This document shows, in pieces, positions 9,361-16,415 of a stretch of 20,005 nucleotides of DNA. This DNA is from CAZNPL01 sp964574815. GTDB lineage: Bacteria; Planctomycetota; Phycisphaerae; UBA1845. The DNA lies in assembly GCA_964574815.1 (NCBI GenBank), contig CAZNPL010000064.1, positions 1 to 20,005 of the forward strand, in the 5' to 3' direction. Every line of letters starts with the position of its first letter. Position 1 is the first letter of the stretch. The notes under the pieces were generated by a model. That model had not been told where the DNA came from, ran no database searches, and worked only from the letters and a program-made list of their open reading frames with translations. Both the position numbers and the translations under genes were made by a program.

Positions 9361-9477
9361 ACACGTATCTCTCCGTGCTTAAGGCGCTCGGCGCGCCCTC
9401 TTTTCAAATCTCGATCCGACCGCAACGATGATCCGGCGAGCATTGCGTCGCCGTCATTTCTTCCCGTTCGAACTGCC

Positions 9478-9840
9478 CTATTCAGACCCGGTCTCCTCAC
9501 CCTCGACGGCCAGTCCGGCCTCCTTCCACGACTGCGTGCCGCCTTCGTAATCGAAGACGTTCTGAAACCCCGCCTCCTCGAGCATCCGCGCCGCCTTGGG
9601 CGACATGTCGCACGAGATGCTCGCGCAGTAAACGATGACCGGATGGTTCTTGTCACCCACGGTCTGCTCCACCATGGCCACGAAGTCGGGATCGGTCACG
9701 GGAGCGTTCAAAGACTCCGGGATATGCACTTTGCGAAACTCCTCCCGCGGCAGCACATTGAACAGATAAAACTGCTTGTCCTTCGCATCCCGGTTCGCTT
9801 CCCCCATCTGTCTGAGTTCTTCGGTTGTCAGCGTTTGCAT
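9478..9840 (-). CDS. rhodanese-like domain protein
   Basis: A 120-residue single-domain rhodanese homologue, likely a cytoplasmic sulfur carrier or sulfurtransferase. It shows FNVLPREEFRKVHIPESLNAP (27-47, split here by the usual strand-turn) corresponding to the family DVR...GHIPGA segment, the active-site loop VYCASISCDMS (70-80) and the C-terminal GGTQSWKEAGL (100-110). The active loop has C72 and a second cysteine C77 followed by D-M-S, and is about two residues longer than the usual CRSGxRS loop; the conserved Arg is absent. Upstream sequence has only a weak ribosome site. The gene is 117 nt upstream of the SDR gene and divergent from the ABC importer. Confidence 0.85.
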   Translation of the reverse strand: MQTLTTEELRQMGEANRDAKDKQFYLFNVLPREEFRKVHIPESLNAPVTDPDFVAMVEQTVGDKNHPVIVYCASISCDMSPKAARMLEEAGFQNVFDYEGGTQSWKEAGLAVEGEETGSE

Positions 9841-9875
9841 GCGTGATCATCTCTGTTCCTGGCCCTCGGGGTACG

Positions 9876-9892
9876 GGAGACCGATCGTCTCC
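9876..9892. promoter_or_regulatory. inverted repeat upstream of the rhodanese gene (possible operator)
   Basis: GGAGAC, five bases CGATC, then GTCTCC: a perfect 6-bp inverted repeat located 36-52 nt upstream of the rhodanese start. A second short palindrome (CTTGG-T-CCAAG, 9899-9909) follows. Either could be a regulator site or mRNA hairpin. The divergent intergenic region 9841-10140 otherwise shows no gene, and I could not identify a convincing sigma70 promoter on either strand. Confidence 0.3.
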
Positions 9893-10140
9893 TGACCCTT
9901 GGTCCAAGCAGGATATCACCACTACGTGAACCACACCTGAACGGCACCTTACAAGCCTGAAAAGTGAGTTCCCTCCATCGCCGCATTAGAACGGGCAACC
10001 GGGGTTCAGGGCTTTCCCTGCACTCATTAGTCCAGTACAACCCGGGTCAGACGTCGTAGCAGAGGTCTCGTTTCACTTGGCACGGTCGAACCACCGGAAC
10101 CTCACGAGTTGGTGCAGTGTACGCATCAAACGACGACAAG

Positions 10141-11031
10141 ATGATCACGCTCGAGGCCGTCCGCAAAACCTACGACGGCGAGACCTTCGCCGTTGACGGC
10201 GTGAACCTCGAGGTGGCCCGCGGCGAACTCGTCGTCCTGCTCGGTGAATCCGGCTGCGGCAAAACCACCACGCTCAAGATGATCAATCGCCTGATCGAGC
10301 TCACCGACGGCACGATCACCATCGACGGCGAAGACAACAGGAACGTCGATCCGGTCCAGCTTCGCCGGCGCATCGGCTACGTCTTCCAGGGCATCGGCCT
10401 GTTCCCCCACATGACCGTCGGCGAGAACATCGCGATCGTGCCAAAGCTGCTCGAGTGGGATCACAGCGACATCGACAAACGCGTCAACGAACTGCTCGAT
10501 ATGATCGGCCTCGCACCCGGCGAATTCCGAAACCGTCCGCCGAGCGAGCTGTCAGGCGGACAGCGACAGCGCGTCGGTCTCGCCCGGGCACTGGCAGCAC
10601 AACCCAAGCTGATGCTCATGGACGAACCGCTCGGCGCACTCGATCCCGTAACCCGCGACGCCCTCCAGGACGAATTCACCAAAATCCACCGCGACCTCGG
10701 CCTGACAACCATCATGGTCACGCACGACATGACCGAGGCGTTGCTCATGGCCGACCGCATCGCCGTGATGAACGAGGGACGCATCGCCCGCCTGGGCACG
10801 CCGCACGACCTGCTCACCGATCCGCAGGACGAGTACGCCAAAAAGCTCATGGAGATGCCCAAGCGCCAGGCCGATCGCGTCGAGGAACTGGTGTCCGAGT
10901 CGGCCGGGTCAAGAGACACGAGCGAGACGCGCTGCACCAACTGCGGCGGCACGAATCCCACCGGCGCCAAGTACTGCGCTCATTGCGGCGCACAACTCGG
11001 CGATAGCAATGACACGAGCGAGGCGCCATGA
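10141..11031 (+). CDS. compatible-solute ABC importer ATPase (OpuCA/ProV-like) with C-terminal zinc ribbon
   Basis: ATP-hydrolysing subunit of a quaternary-amine (glycine betaine, choline or carnitine) importer, placed at the inner face of the membrane. From ATG 10141 (MITLEAVRKTY, where the family starts) it has 296 residues: Walker A GESGCGKTT (35-43), Q-loop FQGIGLFPH (82-90), signature LSGGQRQR (137-144), Walker B LMLMDEP (157-163) and H-loop H195. OpuCA-type proteins continue into tandem CBS domains of over 100 residues; here about 20 linker residues lead into CTNCGG...YCAHCGAQ (C265, C268, C279, C282), a zinc ribbon. An in-frame GTG at 10117 would add eight residues; neither start has a clear ribosome site. 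The permease gene follows within a few bases. Confidence 0.92.
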   Translation: MITLEAVRKTYDGETFAVDGVNLEVARGELVVLLGESGCGKTTTLKMINRLIELTDGTITIDGEDNRNVDPVQLRRRIGYVFQGIGLFPHMTVGENIAIVPKLLEWDHSDIDKRVNELLDMIGLAPGEFRNRPPSELSGGQRQRVGLARALAAQPKLMLMDEPLGALDPVTRDALQDEFTKIHRDLGLTTIMVTHDMTEALLMADRIAVMNEGRIARLGTPHDLLTDPQDEYAKKLMEMPKRQADRVEELVSESAGSRDTSETRCTNCGGTNPTGAKYCAHCGAQLGDSNDTSEAP

Positions 11032-11041
11032 GGCACCGATG
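11029..11041 (+). promoter_or_regulatory. stop/ribosome-site overlap that sets the permease start
   Basis: The ATPase stop TGA (11029-11031) is embedded in TGAGG, and GAGG (11030-11033) stands five bases ahead of ATG 11039. Ribosomes ending on the ATPase would re-start on the permease, so the upstream in-frame ATG at 11009 is unlikely to be used. Confidence 0.65.
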
Positions 11042-12607
11042 AGCGAGAACCTCCTCCAGAACTTTGACCTCCTACCGACCAATTTGTCGAACCATCTGTT
11101 GATCACGGTGGTGCCGCTCGCGGCCGGGCTCATCATCAGTGTCATCATCGCCATCGCCGTGATCCGCTGGCCGGCGTTCCGATACCCCGTCCTGACCGCC
11201 GTCAGCATCGTGCAGACCATCCCCAGCCTCGCCCTGCTCGCCCTCATGGTGCCGCTGCTCGGAACGCTGGGCTTCTGGCCGACGGCCGTCGCCCTGACCA
11301 TGTACAGCATGCTGCCCATCACGCGCAACACCGTCACCGGCATCCTCGGTGTCGATCCGCCGATGGTCGAGGCCGCCCGCGGCATGGGCATGACGCCGCG
11401 CCAGGTCCTGTGGCGGGTCGAACTCCCGCTGGCCCTGCCCGTCATCATCGCCGGCATTCGAACCGCAACAGTGTGGGTCGTCGGCATCGCAACACTTGCC
11501 ACGCCCGTCGGTCAGCCCTGCCTCGGTAACTACATCTTTCGCGGCCTGCAGACCATGAACTGGCCGATGGTCACCTTCGGCTGCGTGGCCGCCGCCGTCC
11601 TGGCCATCGTCCTCGACCTGCTCATCGGCGGCGTCGAGCGCGGCGTGAAAAACCGAACGAGGCCACTAACGCTGGTGTGCGGAATCGCACTGCTGATCGT
11701 ATTCGGAGGCGGGCTTGTGGCGCCGACGCTGGTTCGCGCCCTCAAACAACGAGGCCAGGGCGAACGTGACATCGTTTGGATCGGCTCGAAAACCTTCACC
11801 GAACAGTTCATCCTGGCCGACGTCATCGGCGATCTCGTCGAGGAGGCCGGGTTCAACGCCCGGGAGAAAGAGAGCCTGGGCAGCTCGGTCATCTTCGACT
11901 CGCTGAGCACGGGAAAGATCGACTGCTACGTCGACTACACCGGCACCATCTGGGCGAACTACATGAAGCGCGAGGGCACCGCCGACAGCGAGACCGTGCT
12001 GCGCGAGGTGACGGATTGGCTGGAGAAAAAACACGGCATCCACTGCGTGGGCGGACTCGGTTTCGAAAACGCCTACGGGCTTGCGATGAAGCGCGACCGC
12101 GCCGAGGAACTTGGCATCGAAACGATCGCAGACCTGCGGCCGCATGCGCCGGACATGAAGATCGGCGGCGACTACGAATTCTTCGGCCGGCCGGAGTGGA
12201 ACGCCATCAAGGACATCTACAACATCAAGTTCTTCGACCAGACCAGCTTCGACTCGACCTTCATGTACCAGGCCGTCGATCGGGGCAGAGTTGACGTCAT
12301 CTCCGCCTTCACCAGCGACGGCCGGATCACGGCGTACGACCTCGTGATCCTCGGCGACCCGAAGAACGCGATCCCGCCATACGACGCCGTCCTCCTCCTC
12401 TCGCAAGAGGCGGCGAAGAAGGACGACCTGGTCTCAACGCTCCAACCACTGATCGGCGCCATACCGGTCGAGAAGATGCGCCGCGCCAACTACCTCGTCG
12501 ATCGAGAGAAGGACAAGAAAACGGTCGGCGAGGCCGCGGACTGGCTGCGAAAGAACGCCCTCGGGCAAGAGTCGCCCACCGAATCCAAACGTCCCGCAGG
12601 CGAGTAA
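11039..12607 (+). CDS. compatible-solute ABC importer permease fused to substrate-binding domain (OpuCB-OpuCC type)
   Basis: The 522-residue product joins the membrane channel and solute receptor of a glycine betaine/choline/carnitine importer. The permease half (about 1-205) has helices with IVQTIPSLALLALMVPLLG and the EAA-type ATPase contact loop EAARGMGMTPRQVLWRVELP. One further helix (about 213-240) leads to the binding domain (about 247-522), recognised by IGSKTFTEQFILADVIGDL, YVDYTGTIWANYM and VDVISAFTSDGRI, which match the OpuAC family. The extra helix anchors the receptor at the outer face, so no separate binding protein is needed. Such fusions are known in other bacteria. The ligand is inferred from family only. 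Likely regulated by osmotic stress, though no such site is visible. Confidence 0.93.
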   Translation: MSENLLQNFDLLPTNLSNHLLITVVPLAAGLIISVIIAIAVIRWPAFRYPVLTAVSIVQTIPSLALLALMVPLLGTLGFWPTAVALTMYSMLPITRNTVTGILGVDPPMVEAARGMGMTPRQVLWRVELPLALPVIIAGIRTATVWVVGIATLATPVGQPCLGNYIFRGLQTMNWPMVTFGCVAAAVLAIVLDLLIGGVERGVKNRTRPLTLVCGIALLIVFGGGLVAPTLVRALKQRGQGERDIVWIGSKTFTEQFILADVIGDLVEEAGFNAREKESLGSSVIFDSLSTGKIDCYVDYTGTIWANYMKREGTADSETVLREVTDWLEKKHGIHCVGGLGFENAYGLAMKRDRAEELGIETIADLRPHAPDMKIGGDYEFFGRPEWNAIKDIYNIKFFDQTSFDSTFMYQAVDRGRVDVISAFTSDGRITAYDLVILGDPKNAIPPYDAVLLLSQEAAKKDDLVSTLQPLIGAIPVEKMRRANYLVDREKDKKTVGEAADWLRKNALGQESPTESKRPAGE

Positions 12608-13010
12608 CCGAGAGTCCGCAACAGGGGGTCCCCCATCCTTCGCAAACCAAAGGGGGGGACGGACGCGGGTGGCCCACCTCCTCCGGAGGTGGGCTCGCGA
12701 TTCAACGGTCGGGTTCCTCCGCAAAGCGAAGGGTGGGGGACGGACATCCATGCCGCCAGCCCCACCACCGCGGGGTGCATCTTGATGCACCTGCTGGAAT
12801 GTGCGAAGCCGCCCCATCCTTAGCAAAGCGAGGCAAAACGCCGTCAGGAATCTTTTTCCGCAAGGTGCCCCATACCTTGAGCAGCAAGGGGTGGGAAATC
12901 GGCAAACAACGCCGAGGATCGCCAACCAAGCCCGACAGCTCTCCGGCTGACGGCTGGTCCGCCAGAGGCGGAACGGCTGACAGCTTCTTTCTGACAACTG
13001 ACTACTGACA
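12608..13010. repeat. mosaic of GAA-type hairpin repeats downstream of the importer
   Basis: No gene is supported here. The stretch holds several related pieces: cccccatccttcgca with a G-rich arm (12629-12658), cgcaaagcgaagggtgggg plus gacggacatccatg (12719-12753), ccccatccttagcaaagcg (12811-12829) and ccccataccttgagcagc with aaggggtggg (12868-12897). All are versions of the palindrome best preserved at 15893-15919. The piece ggggtgggaaatcgg at 12889 recurs at 13049. Confidence 0.65.
12672..12694. terminator. strong hairpin after the importer genes (possible terminator)
   Basis: GCCCACCTCC, loop TCC, GGAGGTGGGC: a perfect 10-bp stem 65 nt beyond the permease stop. There is no following T-run, so it is not a classical intrinsic terminator. 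It may act with Rho, stabilise the 3' end, or simply be one of the repeat hairpins. Confidence 0.4.
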
Positions 13011-13011
13011 A
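12977..13011. repeat. heptamer array CTGANNN with hairpin
   Basis: Five units in register: CTGACAG, CTTCTTT, CTGACAA, CTGACTA, CTGACAA. A CTGACGG unit at 12947 is separated by a small hairpin CCGCC-AGA-GGCGG (12959-12971), a counterpart of which precedes the arrays at 19295 and 19895. Confidence 0.7.
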
Positions 13012-13216
13012 CTCCCTGGTCCAAGCTGCCCCCTTCCTTCCGAAGCAGGGGTGGGAAATCGGCGCCTCCTTTACATCATCGTCAGACCGTTTTGAGTCCG
13101 CTGTCAGGAACTCGCGGCATCATATGATTTGTCCGCAGGCACTGGCTGCCGCGACCGCCGGCGGACCATCGTTTACTTTACTACACACGGTCGCCCTGGC
13201 ACAAGGAGAGAAGTCC

Positions 13217-14092
13217 ATGCATTCTACAAAGCTGAGCAACCTGTACCGAGCCGCGCCTTTCGGAATTCTGCTGGCCGCCGTCGCCGGCTGCCCATTCCTC
13301 GACGTGCCCGGAATGGTCGATCAGCCGCCTCTCGAAGAGTTCAACACCCCCGACGACGCGACGCTCGCGCGAATTCGAGGCGGCGACGCCCTCGCCTACG
13401 TGGTTCCCCAGGAGAACCAGGCCGCCTTCTCCTTCTTCCTGGCCGAGCCCGGCGAATCGCGCGAAGAACACGATTTGATCGCCACGGCGCCGGCCAGTGA
13501 CTTCGGCTTCACCGAGGGCGAGCCGCTGCCAACCCCGACGACCATCTCCTTCGCGGATGACCTCGAACGAGCCGTGATCGGTTTCGAAGAAGGCTCCTTC
13601 GTCCTCGAATCCATCTCGGCCCCGAACGCCCAGCTTCTCACCGGCTTTCGGGTCACGCCCCTCACGCCCCTGGATGAGCCGGTGTTCCATCCCGCGATCG
13701 ATCCGTTCGGCACCCGCGTGGCCTTCGAGACTTCCATCGGCCGCATCGGCACCGGCAACCTGGGCGCCGGCGGCGTGGTCCAGAACGTCGGGCTTCTGGA
13801 TCGCGGTGTGAACCCGGTCTTCGGCTTCGACAGTACCCTCGGGTTTTCGACTCCCGACTTTCAGAGCTTCTTCGTCAGCGACTTCGATCTCGGCATGCAG
13901 ACGACCTTCGATGTCGGCAGTGTCGGCTTTCGCGACTTCGACTCGCCGTTCGGGGCGTTCGAGGCCGGTCTGAGGCCCGACGTGGTCGCGAACACCGGCA
14001 GATTTGTCACCACGACGCCGCTGGCGATCGACACGGGACCGTTCTGGCGCGCCACAAGCGACCCGCACGGCCAGCGGGGGGCCTGGCGGTAG
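13217..14092 (+). CDS. hypothetical lipoprotein
   Basis: A 291-residue protein I do not recognise. ATG 13217 is chosen because AAGGAG lies 8 nt upstream and because it places a lipoprotein signal at the N-terminus: a positively charged start (KLSNLYR), a hydrophobic core and the lipobox VAGC with C25. The mature part is acidic, rich in Phe, Gly and Asp, and lacks cysteines; phrases such as FSFFLAEPGE, VIGFEEGSFVLESI and GFDSTLGFSTPDFQSFFVSDFD suggest a beta-rich fold. The frame continues upstream to 13124, but that extension lacks a ribosome site. The last ~17 residues (GPFWRATSDPHGQRGAWR) look to be read from an intergenic repeat, so the original C-terminus may have been replaced. It converges on the sugar-dehydrogenase-like gene. 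Confidence 0.75.
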   Translation: MHSTKLSNLYRAAPFGILLAAVAGCPFLDVPGMVDQPPLEEFNTPDDATLARIRGGDALAYVVPQENQAAFSFFLAEPGESREEHDLIATAPASDFGFTEGEPLPTPTTISFADDLERAVIGFEEGSFVLESISAPNAQLLTGFRVTPLTPLDEPVFHPAIDPFGTRVAFETSIGRIGTGNLGAGGVVQNVGLLDRGVNPVFGFDSTLGFSTPDFQSFFVSDFDLGMQTTFDVGSVGFRDFDSPFGAFEAGLRPDVVANTGRFVTTTPLAIDTGPFWRATSDPHGQRGAWR

Positions 14093-14240
14093 TACGTGTG
14101 TAGCAAGGGTGCCATGGGCGAGCGGAGCCGCCACCGGCGGCGGAGCTTGCCCGTGCGTTTCCCCCGCTTGGCAGCGGTACGGGCAACCATCCCAGCACGC
14201 CAAACACGTGCCGGCGGTACGCCGGGCCCCCGCTCCATGG
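14040..14240. repeat. GC-rich hairpin repeat overlapping the lipoprotein 3' end
   Basis: The stretch includes GCGGAGCCGCCACCGGCGGCG-type self-complementary sequence (14120-14143, GCCGCC-ACC-GGCGGC core), cttgcccgtgcg and gtgccggcggtacgccgg. The remaining sequence to 14282 has no gene. Its minus-strand translation (HTYYRQAP...) is one I recall as a recurrent spurious reading in planctomycete genomes, which is why I treat it as dispersed repeat; that part is memory and unverified. Confidence 0.45.
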
Positions 14241-14282
14241 CGCCCCGGCGCATGGTGCGTCGCATTCCTATACCAAAGCACT

Positions 14283-15638
14283 TCACTCAGCTTCCAGAGG
14301 CTCCAGCCGCAGGACGACGCCCGTCTCCTGGAAAGGCACGCCCGTTTCGTTGCCCAGCAGGCAGAGGTTGCCGTTACCGTCCTCGCCGAAGCCGAGCACC
14401 GAAAGCTCCAGACTTTCGCGATCGGCCAACTGGAACTCGAGAATCTCGTTCTCGGCGTCAAGGTGGAAGAGGCGGCCGTCAAACTCACCAAATACGTACA
14501 GGCCCGCCAGTTCGGAGATCGCGCTGCCTCGATACACAAACCCGCCGATGATGGAAATGCCTTCGTCGTGGTCGTACTCGGCCACCGGGTCCATCAGGCT
14601 GGCCGGCACGTCGCCGCTGGGGTCGGCCGTCACGAAGCCGTCGGCGTCCCCGTTGGGATTAAAAAAGAACGAGCCTTCTTTAATGCGCCATCCGTAATTC
14701 CCCCCGGCCGTCACGACGTTCACCTCCTCGATGTCGTTCTGTCCGACATCGGCCAGCCAGAGTTCACCGGTCTGCCGGTCGAACGAAAACCGGAACGGGT
14801 TGCGCATGCCGTAGGCGTAGATCTCGTCGAGCATGCCCTCCATGCCCACAAACGGGTTATCCTCCGGAATGCCGTACTGCCCGTTGACGCCGTCGGCCCC
14901 CATCGGATCGATGCGGACCAGCGACCCGAGGATGGTCGCCGGATTCTGTCCGTTTCCGTTTTCGCCGTGCCCGACGCCCTGGTCGTCGGCGCCTCCACCG
15001 TCACCCAAGGAGATGAACAGCATCCCCGCAGGACCGAAGACCAGCGCACCGCCGTCATGGTTGAACTGCGGCTGATCGATCCGCAACAACTCGCGGCCGC
15101 TCTCCGGATCGACGACAGCGCCGGCTGACGTCGGGTCCGCCACCATCCACTCGGTGACGACGCTCTGGTGGTTGGCCATCTCGCCCATCGGGATGGTCGA
15201 GAAGTCGGCCGCGCCGTTCACCGGTTCGGAAGTATAGGTGTAAAGCAGCCCGTTCGTCGCGTAGTCCGGATGGAATGCAACACCCAGCAGGCCGCGCTCG
15301 TCAAACGATCCCGGGCCGGAGATGCCGAGACTCACCAGCCTGTCGCTGACGTCGAGAAACACGGACTTCTCGCCGGTCGCCGGGTCGACCATCCAGAGGA
15401 TGCCGTCCTGATCCGTAACCGCGAGCCGGTCCGGCCGCCCCGGCGGCGATGTGCCCCAGTTCGGCGCAGTCATCCCGTCTGCGACCGTGACCAGGCGCAC
15501 GGCGATGTCGCTCTGTTGAATCATCTCGGGAATAGGATCCTCCAGGGGCGGGTTCCCATCGCCCGGAGGCGGCATGGGACAACCGGCGATCATTCCCGCG
15601 ATCGCGACACAGATCACGCTCTTCATGTGACCAAACAT
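14283..15638 (-). CDS. PQQ-dependent sugar dehydrogenase-like lipoprotein (GSDH family beta-propeller)
   Basis: The 451-residue protein belongs to the glucose/sorbosone dehydrogenase family (soluble-GDH-like six-blade propeller), which oxidises sugars outside the cytoplasm with PQQ; substrate here is unknown. Motifs in order: DERGLLGVAFHPDY (113-126), FNHDGGALVFGPAG (192-205) with the propeller histidine H194, ISLGDGGG (209-216), GSLVRIDP (238-245), RNPFRFSFD (279-287), ELWLADVGQNDIEEVN (292-307), GGNYGWRIKEG (312-322) and GGFVYRG near the end. A lipobox IAGC puts C20 at the mature N-terminus, so it should be membrane-tethered. ATG 15638 has AAGGAG 6 nt upstream, which decides the start over the longer frame to 15830 and over ATG 15626. 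Some family members have lost PQQ activity, so enzymatic function is inferred. Confidence 0.92.
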   Translation of the reverse strand: MFGHMKSVICVAIAGMIAGCPMPPPGDGNPPLEDPIPEMIQQSDIAVRLVTVADGMTAPNWGTSPPGRPDRLAVTDQDGILWMVDPATGEKSVFLDVSDRLVSLGISGPGSFDERGLLGVAFHPDYATNGLLYTYTSEPVNGAADFSTIPMGEMANHQSVVTEWMVADPTSAGAVVDPESGRELLRIDQPQFNHDGGALVFGPAGMLFISLGDGGGADDQGVGHGENGNGQNPATILGSLVRIDPMGADGVNGQYGIPEDNPFVGMEGMLDEIYAYGMRNPFRFSFDRQTGELWLADVGQNDIEEVNVVTAGGNYGWRIKEGSFFFNPNGDADGFVTADPSGDVPASLMDPVAEYDHDEGISIIGGFVYRGSAISELAGLYVFGEFDGRLFHLDAENEILEFQLADRESLELSVLGFGEDGNGNLCLLGNETGVPFQETGVVLRLEPLEAE

Positions 15639-15823
15639 GTATAGCTCCTTATTCGAATTGGCCCAATCGATGCGCACCGCACTCGCCAACGGCGCCTGAC
15701 AAGCGGCCCATTCTGCGTGCATCTTGTGAACTGGAAATAAACTCCACCTGACAAGGCTGTGAGTAGAAACAGAAGCAAGAAAGCACCGAGGCGCAGCGCG
15801 GCCTTTGGCTGCAACCAAAGCAA

Positions 15824-15855
15824 GGGACAAAGGGACGAAGGGACGAAGGGGCGAA
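15824..15855. repeat. octamer tandem array GGGACGAA x4
   Basis: Four 8-nt units in register: GGGACAAA, GGGACGAA, GGGACGAA, GGGGCGAA. It lies upstream of the sugar-dehydrogenase-like gene. Reverse-complement relatives (TNCGTGCC) occur at 19229 and 19813. No gene is seen in 15639-16415. Confidence 0.75.
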
Positions 15856-15892
15856 GCAAAGGCTCCTCCCGCATTTCAAGTTGCCGTGATGC

Positions 15893-15919
15893 CCCATCCT
15901 TCGCGAAGCGAAGGGTGGG
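15893..15919. repeat. palindromic hairpin repeat, best-preserved copy
   Basis: CCCATCCTTCGC, loop GAA, GCGAAGGGTGGG: a 12-bp stem with one T-G wobble. It is followed by gacggacatccatgtc (15921-15936), which contains a small hairpin GACAT-CC-ATGTC. Partial copies lie at 12631, 12719 and 12811, with decayed relatives at 67 and 18710. Confidence 0.7.
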
Positions 15920-15967
15920 CGACGGACATCCATGTCGAGTAGCCGAACTCTCGCGAAGCAAGGGTTT

Positions 15968-16098
15968 GGCCACGACCCGAACGCCAACCAACACCGAATC
16001 GCGCAAGACCCTGCAAACACAAAGCCCGGCCCGCCGCGCTCTGGCTGACGACTGCCCCCAATCAATACCGCGAGTGTCAACGAGCAATCCGCCACCAA
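15968..16098. repeat. dispersed module, copy A
   Basis: It starts ggccacgacccgaac, continues ccaaccaacaccgaatcgcg and caagaccc, and ends with caatcaataccgcgagtgtc then aacgagcaatccgcc. The same blocks in the same order occur at 18141-18287, and the first half at 18727-18804. Confidence 0.6.
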
Positions 16099-16212
16099 GC
16101 GACCCCGCAGGCAATCGCCCGCAGCGATGGACTCGCCCCGAACGCTGCCATCCCCCTGTCAACTGCTCTACTGTTCTACTTTCTCCTCTCTAGCCAACTC
16201 CGTTGGCTCCGG

Positions 16213-16253
16213 CTGACGGCTTTTCCTGACAACTGAAAACTGACTACCGACAA
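16213..16253. repeat. heptamer array CTGANNN
   Basis: CTGACGG, a 6-nt interruption, then CTGACAA, CTGAAAA, CTGACTA, CCGACAA in register. The following stretch to 16415 holds a decayed repeat (cggcgaagcgggc at 16281; cagccccgggtgaggcg at 16305) and no gene. Confidence 0.65.
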
Positions 16254-16415
16254 CTCTTGTGACTGACCGCTATGAAATATCCGGCGAAGCGGGCACCGCA
16301 CTATCAGCCCCGGGTGAGGCGAACGCGCAACCCGGAGTGACCTTTCAGCGGACGTACGCTCAGCGCCCGGCGCGCAAAGCCCCCTTCAACCCACTAGCGA
16401 ACTAATCGAAATGTA

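Noticed and set aside
8269..9846. 525-codon open frame on the plus strand
   Set aside because: It lies antisense across both the SDR and the rhodanese genes, which have clear family motifs. It is a product of GC-rich codon bias.
12672..12694. classical intrinsic terminator
   Set aside because: The stem is strong, but no T-run follows on either strand, so only a hairpin with possible terminator role is reported.
12434..13024. 196-codon minus-strand frame
   Set aside because: It is antisense to the end of the importer gene and continues through hairpin repeats.
13181..14539. 452-codon open frame on the minus strand
   Set aside because: Antisense to the lipoprotein gene, which has a signal peptide, lipobox and ribosome site; it also crosses the repeat and the end of the sugar-dehydrogenase-like gene.
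15623..16162. 179-codon minus-strand frame upstream of the sugar-dehydrogenase-like gene
   Set aside because: It covers the octamer array, palindrome and module A, and resembles the spurious frames at 18-19 kb.
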